Assembly: GCA_016715245.1 (NCBI GenBank)
Contig: JADKAS010000024.1
Location: forward strand, 1-22,967
Source: Saprospiraceae bacterium
Lineage (GTDB): Bacteria; Bacteroidota; Bacteroidia; Chitinophagales; Saprospiraceae
Length of the DNA stretch: 22,967 nt
Direction: 5' to 3'
Below the pieces are notes generated by a model, which saw only the letters and a list, made by a program, of their open reading frames with translations, was not told where the DNA came from and ran no database searches. Positions 7,204 through 14,774 of the stretch are shown piece after piece. Positions within the stretch are counted from its first letter, which is position 1; each line of letters opens with the position of its first letter. A program made the translations under genes and the position numbers.

Positions 7204-7392
7204 TCAACGAATGTACTTTTCCAGGTCTTCACCTTCGTCATCATATCTTTCCTGCCAGAATTTTTTTGATTTAACATTTACCTTGCCTTCATCTTTTAGT
7301 TTTACCGGCTTTTTTTTAGGTTTGAACTTGCCGAATTCTTCAGATTCAGCGTCGGAATTTGGTTTTTTAATTTTATTGTTTTTTACATTCAT
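7204..7392 (-). CDS. Small highly charged protein, 62 aa, unknown function
   Basis: The product begins MNVKNNKIKKPNSDAESEEF and continues with GKFKPKKKPVKLKDEGKVNV, then KKFWQERYDDEGEDLEKYIR. It is lysine-rich in the first two thirds and acidic at the C-terminus, with no hydrophobic core; it is probably largely disordered. The pattern FGKFKPKKKPVK...KFW resembles small conserved charged proteins that I associate with Bacteroidota genomes, though I cannot name a family. It stands alone: the 62-residue gene is followed by 300 bases without a recognisable gene, and its upstream region faces the dus promoter. The amino-acid bias is too structured for a random frame, so I think it is real. Confidence 0.6.
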   Translation of the reverse strand: MNVKNNKIKKPNSDAESEEFGKFKPKKKPVKLKDEGKVNVKSKKFWQERYDDEGEDLEKYIR

Positions 7393-7466
7393 ACATAAAA
7401 AAATTTCAAAAATGGATATATATCGGAAATTAATATATGGATAAGGATATCATAACGTTAAAATAA

Positions 7467-7607
7467 ATGGAATTACAGTATTTTCGGCTTCATGGTTATG
7501 CCACTCCGGGGTTGGAAAGTAATCTTGCTGAATGTGTCATCTCTTTTATATTGACTATAAACTATTTTACACCAGATAATCATAATAAATATGATGCAAA
7601 TATGTAA
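7467..7607 (+). CDS. Doubtful 46-aa ORF
   Basis: ATG at 7467 opens a 46-codon frame ending TAA at 7605-7607, beginning MELQYFRLHGYATPGLESNL. It has an A-rich leader like other genes here (TTAAAATAA before ATG) but no promoter match and no recognisable motif. Listed because the surrounding gap is otherwise unexplained; chance is quite possible. Confidence 0.2.
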   Translation: MELQYFRLHGYATPGLESNLAECVISFILTINYFTPDNHNKYDANM

Positions 7608-7677
7608 TATATATTTTAATTGAACAAATTTTTTTTATTTTTTTTATCAAAAGTTCAGGACGTTAGCATTTTAGTCA

Positions 7678-7707
7678 TTTGTAAATCCGTCATATTTTGT
7701 ATTTTTG
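7678..7707 (+). promoter_or_regulatory. Bacteroidota-type promoter of dus
   Basis: TTTG at 7678-7681, an 18-base spacer, and TATTTTTG at 7700-7707: a full match to the known TTTG-N18-20-TAnnTTTG promoter. Transcription would start near 7713, about 12 bases before the ATG at 7725. It fixes the gene start because the upstream in-frame extension would overlap this promoter. Confidence 0.75.
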
Positions 7708-7724
7708 CATCGCAAATCAAATCA

Positions 7725-8732
7725 ATGGTAAAAATAAACGATATTGAACTGGGGGATTTTCCCCTTTTGCTGGCACCCATGGAAGATGTGAGTGACCCGC
7801 CATTCAGGTTTGTTTGTAAACAAAACGGATGCGACCTGATGTATACAGAATTTATTTCTGTAGAAGGGCTTATCAGGGATGCAGATAAAAGTGTACAGAA
7901 GCTTGACATATACGATGATGAAAGACCGATAGGTATTCAGATATTCGGAGCGGAACTTGATTCCATGAAACAGGCCGCCATAATTGTTGAGGAGGCTAAA
8001 CCTGAATTGTTAGATATAAACTTTGGTTGTCCGGTAAAAAAAGTGGTCTGTAAAATGGCAGGAGCAGGTATACTGCAGGATATTCCCAAAATGGTGAAAT
8101 TAACGGAAGCCATTGTTAAGTCCACCAATTTGCCGGTAACGGTGAAAACGAGACTCGGTTGGGACGAAAATTCAATGTATATTGTGGAAGTGGCGGAAAG
8201 ATTGCAGGATGTTGGCATTAAAGCTATTTCCATTCATGGCAGGACGAGAAAACAAATGTATAAAGGCGATGCGGACTGGACTTTGATTGGTGATGTAAAA
8301 AACAATCCGCGGATGTTTATTCCTGTTTTTGGCAACGGAGATATTGATACACCTGAAAAAACGGTGGAATTTAAAAACAGGTATGGAGTGGATGGTATCA
8401 TGATCGGCCGCGCCAGTATCGGCTATCCATGGATATTTAAAGAGATAAAACATTTTATGAAAACCGGTGAAAAACTGGATCCTCCAACCATATCAGAAAG
8501 GGTAGAGGTGGCCAGGACACATTTTGCCAAAAGTATAGAATGGAAAGGTGAAAAATTGGGTATAGCAGAGATGCGAAGGCATTATACTAATTATTTCAGA
8601 GATCTTCCCAATATAAAACCTTTCAGGCAAAGACTGGTTACAGAACACGATCCGGTCGTCATTCATGAAATATTTGATGAAATTAAGGAAGTATACTCAA
8701 ATCAATATGATTGGGTTTTAACAGAATCCTAA
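7725..8732 (+). CDS. dusB: tRNA-dihydrouridine synthase (DusB-like)
   Basis: A 335-residue FMN-dependent enzyme that reduces uridines in tRNA to dihydrouridine. The TIM-barrel opening has LLLAPMEDVSDPPFR; NFGCPVKKVVCKMAGAG carries the catalytic Cys (residue 109 from this start); then VTVKTRLGWDE, ISIHGRTRKQMYKG and the FMN-phosphate-binding VFGNGDI and GVDGIMIGRASIGYPWIF. The C-terminal helical tRNA-binding domain follows (MRRHYTNYFRDLPNIKPFRQ). An in-frame TTG at 7620 would add 35 residues, but those codons cover the promoter at 7678-7707, so ATG 7725 is chosen. The CCA-adding enzyme gene follows within 15 bases, a sensible tRNA-maturation pairing. Confidence 0.95.
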   Translation: MVKINDIELGDFPLLLAPMEDVSDPPFRFVCKQNGCDLMYTEFISVEGLIRDADKSVQKLDIYDDERPIGIQIFGAELDSMKQAAIIVEEAKPELLDINFGCPVKKVVCKMAGAGILQDIPKMVKLTEAIVKSTNLPVTVKTRLGWDENSMYIVEVAERLQDVGIKAISIHGRTRKQMYKGDADWTLIGDVKNNPRMFIPVFGNGDIDTPEKTVEFKNRYGVDGIMIGRASIGYPWIFKEIKHFMKTGEKLDPPTISERVEVARTHFAKSIEWKGEKLGIAEMRRHYTNYFRDLPNIKPFRQRLVTEHDPVVIHEIFDEIKEVYSNQYDWVLTES

Positions 8733-8746
8733 AAGAAATAATTGTT

Positions 8747-10173
8747 TTGGTTTTTAGTATACGAACACACGAAAAAAATATATTTAATTCCATACAGGAA
8801 ACAGGTAAAGAATTGGGTTTTCCGGTTTATCTGGTAGGTGGCTACGTCAGAGACCGGCTTTTATCCAGAACTACTGAAACTACAGATATTGATGTCGTCT
8901 GTGTAGGTGATGGAATATTGTTTGCCGAAATCCTTGCTTCGCGACTCACTCCCCGACCTCATGTGGTGGTGTACAGACGTTTTGGTACTGCTATGATCAA
9001 ATATAAAATCTGGTCATTGAATTTGTGGGTGCCCGAAAAGAATCTTACCAGATGATGAGCCGTAAACCTGCCGTTGAAAATGGCAATCTGGAAGACGACC
9101 AAAACCGACGCGATTTTACCATCAATGCACTTGCCGTAAGTTTAAATGAAGAGGATTTTGGTCAGATTATTGATCCTTTTAGAGGGCTCGAACATCTCGA
9201 ACAAAAATTATTAAAAACCCCTCTTGAACCCGACAAAACATTTTCGGATGACCCTTTGCGCATGATGCGGGCCATTCGGTTTTCGACACAGTTGGGATTT
9301 GTCATTGAAGAAAATACCTTTCTTGCTATTTCAAAAAATAAGGAAAGGATTCAGATCGTATCAAAAGAAAGGATATCCATTGAACTGGAAAAAATTATCA
9401 TGGCTCCAAAACCTTCCGTTGGGTTTTTACTGTTGCAAAAATCAGGTCTTTTGGATATAATTTTCCCTGAACTGTCGGCACTTCAAGGAGTGGAATGGAG
9501 AAATAATATCGGCCACAAGGATAATTTTTATCACACCCTCGAAGTTTTGGACAATATAAGCCTGGAGACCAAAAACCTTTGGTTGCGTTGGGCTGCCATA
9601 CTTCATGATATTGCCAAACCACCCACCAAAAGATTTGACCCCCGCCTTGGCTGGACATTTCATGGCCATGAAACTCTGGGAGCTGCCATGGTGGCAAGGA
9701 TTTTTAAAAGGATGAAAATGCCTTTGGATCATAAAATGAAATTTGTGCAAAAAATGGTTTTTATGCATTTAAGACCTATTGCACTTACCAATGACAAAGT
9801 CACTGATTCTGCAGTAAGAAGATTGTTGTTTGATGCAGGTGAAGACATTGATGATTTACTTACTTTGTGTAAAGCGGATATTACCTCCAAAAATGAAGGA
9901 AAAGTTCAGAAATATAAAGAAAATTATGCTGTTTTACTGGAGAAGATTAATGAAGTGGAAGAAAAGGACAGGTTGCGCAATTGGCAACCCCCGATCACCG
10001 GCGAACTTATAATGGAAGTTTTTCATCTTAATCCCGGAAGGGAAATTGGCAATTTGAAAATGGCTATAAGAGATGCCATCCTTGATGGAACCATTGAAAA
10101 CACATACGAAAAAGCATATGAATTTATGCTTGAAGAAGCCAAACGTTTAGGAATCAACCAAAAGAAAGGTTGA
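8747..10173 (+). CDS. cca: CCA-adding tRNA nucleotidyltransferase with HD domain, interrupted by one apparent frameshift
   Basis: The product adds or repairs the 3'-terminal CCA of tRNAs. The first part has the nucleotidyltransferase core VYLVGGYVRDRLL and the metal-binding DID in TTDIDVVCVG; the second has RKPAVENGNLEDDQNRRDF, INALAVSL, PDKTFSDDPLRMMRAIRF, and then an HD domain (WAAILHDIAKPPTKRF, GHE). The reading frame is broken at 9005-9008: as given, translation hits TGA at 9053, while adding one A to the AAAA run restores KYKNLVIEFVGARKESYQ across the break. The repaired protein would be about 475 aa, normal for the family. No ATG exists upstream of the conserved core; TTG 8747 fits the family N-terminus better than TTG 8711, which overlaps dus. 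Confidence 0.85.
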
Positions 10174-10175
10174 TA

Positions 10176-11584
10176 TTATATCCGAACATCATCCAAATCT
10201 TTTACTCTTGTACAGGCAAGAGCGCCGATAATCATCAGGATTCCTGCCACCACAATCGGGTATATCGCATGATTTCCATACACGTTTTTAAGTAAAGGTC
10301 CACCTATAATACCATTCACTATCTGAGGAATGGTTATAAAAAAATTAAAAATCCCCATGTAGATTCCCATTTTTAATGGAGGAATCGAACCTGCCAACAT
10401 GGCATAAGGCATAGCGAGAATGCTGGCCCACGCCATTCCAACTCCAATCATAGAATACACCAGATCGTCAGGATTGGTAATAAAATATATGGAAATCAAA
10501 CCGATACCACCGGCTAAAAGCGAAATTCCGTGGGCGTATTTCGCCCAAGCTTTCCGGCAATAAAGGGTAGAGCAAAAGCATAAATAGCAGAAACCAGATT
10601 ATAAATTCCGAATAAAACACCCACCTTATTTCCGGCCACCTGAAATTCCGGTGATGTTGTATCGTTTGGGGCTAAACCATAAATGTGTTCTGCTATGGCA
10701 GGTGTGGAATACACCCACATTCCAAAGAGGGCAAACCAGGAACAAAACTGCACCAATCCTAACTGTTTCATAGTCTCAGGCATATTTTTCAAATCCGTTA
10801 CAATACTCGAAAATACATTTTTATCCAGTGAATATTCAACATTGTCGGTATGGTCATGATAACTTTTAACTTCCTCCGGTGAATATTCTTTTGTTGAAAT
10901 AATCGTCCAAAGAATGGCAAAAAGCAAAAGTATAGCTCCGGTAAAAAATGCCCATATCACATTCTGGGGCACCATGTTATGAGTCGCCTGTGTCTCTAAT
11001 CCTAATCCGGGTAGCAATTGAGAACCTAAAATATTTTCCAATACTCCCGGAAAAACGTCTACGGTTTTGATACCATCACCCAAGAGGCTTGGCAACCACG
11101 ACCCAACTACCGCTCCAAGACCAATTAAAACTGTTTGTATGGCATATCCTGCTGTGCGTTGTGTGGTTTCAAGTTTATCCGCAACCAATGCTCTAAACGG
11201 TTCCATGGATATATTAAAGGAGACGTCCATGATCATCAGCATACCTGCGCCTACCCATAAAGCCGGTAAAATAGAGACAAAAATCCCGGCATTGGGCATC
11301 AACATCAAACCTATAGAAGCCAGAATAGCACCTGCCAGAAAGTAAGGTTTTCTCCTACCCATAGGTGTCCATGTTTTGTCACTGTAATAACCGACAATAG
11401 GTTGTACTATCATACCCGTAATGGGTGCCACAAGCCAGAACCACCCTAAATGATGAGTATCCGCTCCAAAAATTTGCAAAATTCTGGAGGCATTGGCATT
11501 TTGAAGGGCAAAACCCGCCTGGATTCCAAGAAATCCGACACTCATATTCCATATGGCTGCTTTACTCAATAAAGGTTTCTTCAT
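10176..11584 (-). CDS. MFS sugar transporter (SLC45/maltose-type), interrupted by one apparent frameshift
   Basis: The N-terminal 356 residues start MKKPLLSKAAIWNMSVGFLG and include the loop motif GYYSDKTWTPMGRRKPYFLA between helices 2 and 3, as in glycoside transporters of the SLC45/GPH-like MFS group. The first half ends prematurely (LGRNTPTEFRF) at about 10514. The remaining helices continue in another frame to 10176 (ISLLAGGIGLISIYFITNPD ... TRVKDLDDVRI). Adding one T on the plus strand to the TTT run at 10539-10541 gives GKLGRKYAHGISLLAGGIGL through the break and a protein of about 469 aa with some twelve helices. It starts 12 bases after the GH13 gene, so the pair should import glucan breakdown products. 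Stop lies 2 bases from the convergent cca stop. Confidence 0.85.
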
Positions 11585-11596
11585 TTTTGTTTTTTG

Positions 11597-12982
11597 TTAT
11601 TGGTTGGGTACAAGAATAAAATATTGCCAGGGTGAAAGTAAAAACTCCCGACCTTTGGATAGGGTGGTCTTATTTCCGGTAAAAATGTTAGTGCCTGCAT
11701 AATCGATGTCGGCAAGAACTTTTTGGTGTTGTCCGCTCAAATTGATGATGGTAACCGTTTGGTTGTTACCTTTTGTCCTGATAAACGCATATACATGTTC
11801 GTCTTTCATGATTCTTTGTAATTCACCACCAAAAGGGTGATTCCACAAAGATTCGTTTTCTTTTTTGGTTTTGTTTAAAAGGGTGTAAAAATCAGCATTG
11901 CTATAGGTGGAAAAAGGTATGGTATCTTTTTCGAAAAATTCAAGGCGTTTGACAAGGGGTTCTTCCTGTCCGGAATACACTAAAGGAATACCATCCAGGG
12001 TATAGGTCAAAACTGCCATAGCTTTATATGCGTCTTTCATTCTTTCTATTTCAGAACCCGACCATGAATTTTCATCGTGATTTGTTGTAAAATGCATGTA
12101 AAGCCCTTTTTGAAGTTTTGTCAGGGTGTTTTGTCTCCAGTCATCTATGGCAGATGCTGTTTTTTTTCCGTTGGCAATATCATTCAGGGTATGGTGTAAA
12201 GACCAGGCATAAAAGGCATGAAAACAATCTTTATTGATGTGATCGTGTTCCTCTGATTCCGCCAGCAAAAACAAATTTGGATTATTTTTTAATAAAGCGC
12301 TATTGGTTTTTATCCAAAAATCAAGCGGGACCAACATAGCCATATCCTGACGAAACCCATCAACTTTATACTTTTCAACCCAAAAAAGCATATCGTTTTT
12401 CATGGCTTCCCAAAGTTCGGGGTTATTATAATTGAGGTCGGCTACATCTGCCCATCCCATAGATTCACCTCGTTCATTCAAAGGATCGATAATTTCTCCT
12501 TTGTCGTTTCTCGTATAAAAATCAGGGTGATTTTTAATCCAGACATGATCCCATCCGGTGTGATTGGGCACCCAGTCCAGGATTACTTTCATACCCAGTT
12601 TGTGGGCTTCATCTATAATGGCCTTAAATTCATTTATGGTTCCGAATTTAGGATTTGTACTTCTGAAATCAGAAACAGCATAATAACTGCCAAGACTTCC
12701 TTTCTTTTTCGTAGTACTGATAGGATAAACCGGCATAAACCATAAAATTTCAACTCCCATTTTTTGAAGTCTCGGTAAGTGTTTTCTGAAAGCATTAAAA
12801 GTACCTTCGGGTGTATATTGCCTTATATTGACTTCGTATATATTGGCATGTTTTGCCCACTCCGGCAAAGAAAAAATTTGTTCTGTCATCTTTGTTGGTG
12901 CTGTTTTTTTTATAGACGTACAGCATGGATATACTATTAGACCTAAAATACTAAGGATAAAAAACCAATTGTTCGTGTACAT
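11597..12982 (-). CDS. GH13 alpha-amylase-family lipoprotein
   Basis: A 461-residue glycoside hydrolase of family GH13. A signal segment (WFFILSILGLIVYPCC) with Cys20 or Cys21 suggests a lipid anchor. The (beta/alpha)8 conserved regions are DWVPNH (136-141), GFRQD with nucleophile Asp213, LLAESEE with acid/base Glu242, and TTNHDEN with His302 and Asp303. All three catalytic acids are present. A small C-terminal beta domain (VTIINLSGQHQKVL ... SPWQYFILV) ends the protein. Activity on alpha-1,4-glucans or maltooligosaccharides is expected; exact specificity (amylase, neopullulanase, cyclomaltodextrinase) cannot be read. Followed after 12 bases by an MFS sugar transporter. There are no SusC/SusD genes beside it. 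Confidence 0.93.
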   Translation of the reverse strand: MYTNNWFFILSILGLIVYPCCTSIKKTAPTKMTEQIFSLPEWAKHANIYEVNIRQYTPEGTFNAFRKHLPRLQKMGVEILWFMPVYPISTTKKKGSLGSYYAVSDFRSTNPKFGTINEFKAIIDEAHKLGMKVILDWVPNHTGWDHVWIKNHPDFYTRNDKGEIIDPLNERGESMGWADVADLNYNNPELWEAMKNDMLFWVEKYKVDGFRQDMAMLVPLDFWIKTNSALLKNNPNLFLLAESEEHDHINKDCFHAFYAWSLHHTLNDIANGKKTASAIDDWRQNTLTKLQKGLYMHFTTNHDENSWSGSEIERMKDAYKAMAVLTYTLDGIPLVYSGQEEPLVKRLEFFEKDTIPFSTYSNADFYTLLNKTKKENESLWNHPFGGELQRIMKDEHVYAFIRTKGNNQTVTIINLSGQHQKVLADIDYAGTNIFTGNKTTLSKGREFLLSPWQYFILVPNQ

Positions 12983-13125
12983 AATACAATATGTAAAATT
13001 TTGGATAAAGCTATAAAATCTAAATATATGTTGGGCAGAAAAACATTATTTTTTTTTTAATCCTTTGATTGTTGTGGTTAATAAAATGCTTCTTTAATAT
13101 AAATGACGGATTTTGGCATTTTTTA

Positions 13126-13133
13126 TATCTTTG
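13126..13133 (+). promoter_or_regulatory. Putative -7 element for the DUF6438 lipoprotein gene (TATCTTTG)
   Basis: Exact TAnnTTTG match followed by C, 30 bases upstream of ATG 13163. A TTTG at 13112-13115 is too close (10-base spacer) to be the -33 element. Supports the downstream ATG as the real start. Confidence 0.5.
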
Positions 13134-13162
13134 CACATTCTAAATTTATAAAACATTTACGT

Positions 13163-13930
13163 ATGCAATTAAGATTGCCTTTTATTGTACAAGCTATTTT
13201 TATCACTTTGGTCGTTTTTACATCCTGCAGCCCTAAAAACAGAGTGCCAACATTTCAGGATAAGGATGCCGTCATTAGGCTTCAGAAAGGAAGTTGCTTT
13301 GGAAAATGCGCCGTGTATACGTTTACTGTCTACAGAAATAAATACGCTTTGTATCATGGTACGATGAATACTGATAAAATGGGTAAACATTACAAACTAT
13401 TATCAGACAGTGTGTATTCCGCTTTGACAAAGCAGTTTAAAGACAGCGATTTTTCCAAATTTGATTCCATATACCAAAGCGATATTGTTGATTTTCCTAC
13501 CATCACGATTGGGTATAAAGAAAATAAAATTATGAAAACAGTAAGTTATCAGAATGAAAAACCACAAGCCTTGTCTGTATTACAATTATCACTTGAAAAA
13601 ATAGCCAATAGTTTCGACTGGACAGCCGTAAAAAAAACAAAATCAAATATTGAATACACACCTGTCGGAAAAAATTCCAGTTCCGATATTTATATAAAAG
13701 AAGAAATAATTATTGAGCCGGCACCGGGTATTGAAATGGCACGGTGGTTGGATAGGTATGTAGGTTATGGTGTCAGGGTTGAAAAGAAGATGGCTCCTAA
13801 TTTTGATTATTACCTGATCAAATGGGATGAAAGTACTATTTCGCCTGATGACTTTTTACTATTGTTAAAATCTGACCGTGAAATAAAATCAGCAGAATTT
13901 AATAAAAAAATAATGACGAGGGAACATTGA
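13163..13930 (+). CDS. DUF6438-type lipoprotein
   Basis: From ATG at 13163 the product is 255 residues. Its N-terminus is a lipoprotein signal: MQLRLPFIVQAIFITLVVFT then SC, with the lipidated Cys at residue 22. The mature part contains VIRLQKGSCFGKCAVYTFTV, YALYHGTMNTDK and a 'YSALTKQFKDSDF..FDSIY' helix, which match the DUF6438 pattern ('G.C.G.CPVY...I...G...Y.G'). The paired cysteines of GSCFGKC could form a disulfide. The C-terminal third (IEPAPGIEMARWLDRYVGYG ... DDFLLLLKSDREIKSAEFN) lies outside that domain and is unassigned. An in-frame ATG at 13103 lies upstream of the promoter element and is rejected. The MscS gene begins 5 bases after the stop. Function unknown. Confidence 0.8.
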   Translation: MQLRLPFIVQAIFITLVVFTSCSPKNRVPTFQDKDAVIRLQKGSCFGKCAVYTFTVYRNKYALYHGTMNTDKMGKHYKLLSDSVYSALTKQFKDSDFSKFDSIYQSDIVDFPTITIGYKENKIMKTVSYQNEKPQALSVLQLSLEKIANSFDWTAVKKTKSNIEYTPVGKNSSSDIYIKEEIIIEPAPGIEMARWLDRYVGYGVRVEKKMAPNFDYYLIKWDESTISPDDFLLLLKSDREIKSAEFNKKIMTREH

Positions 13931-13935
13931 TTTTT

Positions 13936-14760
13936 ATGGGAAATCTTGATGTACAAAAATACTTTGAGGGACTTATCGATGCCGTAATAAAATATTTGCC
14001 TGATTTTGTTATGGCACTAATCGTTCTGTTAATTGGTTTGTGGCTCATAAAAAGAATTTCACGGATTCTTAAACTTTCTCTCGAAAGGGCTCAACTATCA
14101 AAAGAAATTACGTCATTTCTGGCGACACTTGCTTCCATTACCCTCAAAATTTTACTGATTTTCAGTGTTGCCGGAATGATAGGTATCAATACTGCATCTT
14201 TTGTGGCGGTACTGGCGGCGGCTGGCTTGGCAGTTGGTCTTGCCTTACAGGGAAGTTTGAGCAATTTTGCTGCCGGTATTATTATTCTATTGTTCAAACC
14301 TTATAAAATAGGGGATCTTGTAGAAGTGAAGGAAAGATTTGGAAAGGTGGTTGACATTCAGATTTTCAGTACTTTATTACAAACGCCCGGCAATAAAATT
14401 TTAATATTGCCCAATACGGAGGTTATCAATGGAGTCATTGTAAATTACTCGAAACTGGGATGTGTACGGATCGATATTAAAACCAATTTGCCCTACAATG
14501 AAAACTTCCCCCGATTTAAAGAAAAGCTCACCAAAAAGATTTCAGGTGTCGAAGGTGTTTTGCATAGTCCTCCGGTTTCCGTTGGTATAGAATCCTTTGA
14601 GTCCAATCACGTGGTCGTTTCTGTGCGACCCTTTGTGAAACCTGAACAATACTGGGATGTTTATTTCAGGGTCACTGAAAATATAAAAACATTTTTTCAC
14701 GAAAATAATGTTAAGGTGGCATATGCAGAAGGGATTGAGTTTGGTGAGGTTGAAGCTTGA
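13936..14760 (+). CDS. mscS: Small-conductance mechanosensitive channel (MscS family)
   Basis: A 274-residue inner-membrane channel that releases solutes on hypo-osmotic shock. Three hydrophobic segments: about 15-40 (DFVMALIVLLIGLWLI), 60-85 (TLASITLKILLIFSVAGMIG) and the pore helix region about 90-125 (ASFVAVLAAAGLAVGLALQG then SLSNFAAGIIILLFKPYKIG), whose Gly/Ala-rich face is the hallmark of MscS. The beta domain follows (GDLVEVKERFGKVVDIQIFS, LILPNTEVINGVIVNYS), then the alpha/beta C-terminal domain. ATG 13936 is used; an in-frame TTG at 13927 overlaps the previous stop. Length is close to E. coli MscS (286). It is packed 5 bases after the DUF6438 gene and 14 before the ABC gene. Confidence 0.95.
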   Translation: MGNLDVQKYFEGLIDAVIKYLPDFVMALIVLLIGLWLIKRISRILKLSLERAQLSKEITSFLATLASITLKILLIFSVAGMIGINTASFVAVLAAAGLAVGLALQGSLSNFAAGIIILLFKPYKIGDLVEVKERFGKVVDIQIFSTLLQTPGNKILILPNTEVINGVIVNYSKLGCVRIDIKTNLPYNENFPRFKEKLTKKISGVEGVLHSPPVSVGIESFESNHVVVSVRPFVKPEQYWDVYFRVTENIKTFFHENNVKVAYAEGIEFGEVEA

Positions 14761-14774
14761 TAAAATGAATAACA

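Larger units (their letters stand above)
7393..7724. other. Intergenic region between the 62-aa gene and dus
   Basis: 332 AT-rich bases. It contains the dus promoter at its right end and one doubtful 46-codon plus-strand ORF (7467-7607). I see no RNA gene, repeat or terminator. Confidence 0.5.

Noticed and set aside
7068..7277. 69-codon minus-strand frame overlapping the 62-aa gene
   Set aside because: It overlaps the better candidate in another frame, spans the inverted repeat at 7136-7173 and has no coherent composition.
9398..9768. Two minus-strand frames opposite the HD domain of cca
   Set aside because: Antisense to conserved coding sequence in both cases and without family features.
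8711..10173. Treating the split cca and MFS genes as true pseudogenes
   Set aside because: All motifs are intact on both sides of each break, and one A/T added to a homopolymer repairs each; assembly error is more likely.
13103..13162. 20-residue N-terminal extension of the DUF6438 lipoprotein
   Set aside because: It would place the lipoprotein signal internally and covers the TATCTTTG promoter element; ATG 13163 gives a standard signal.
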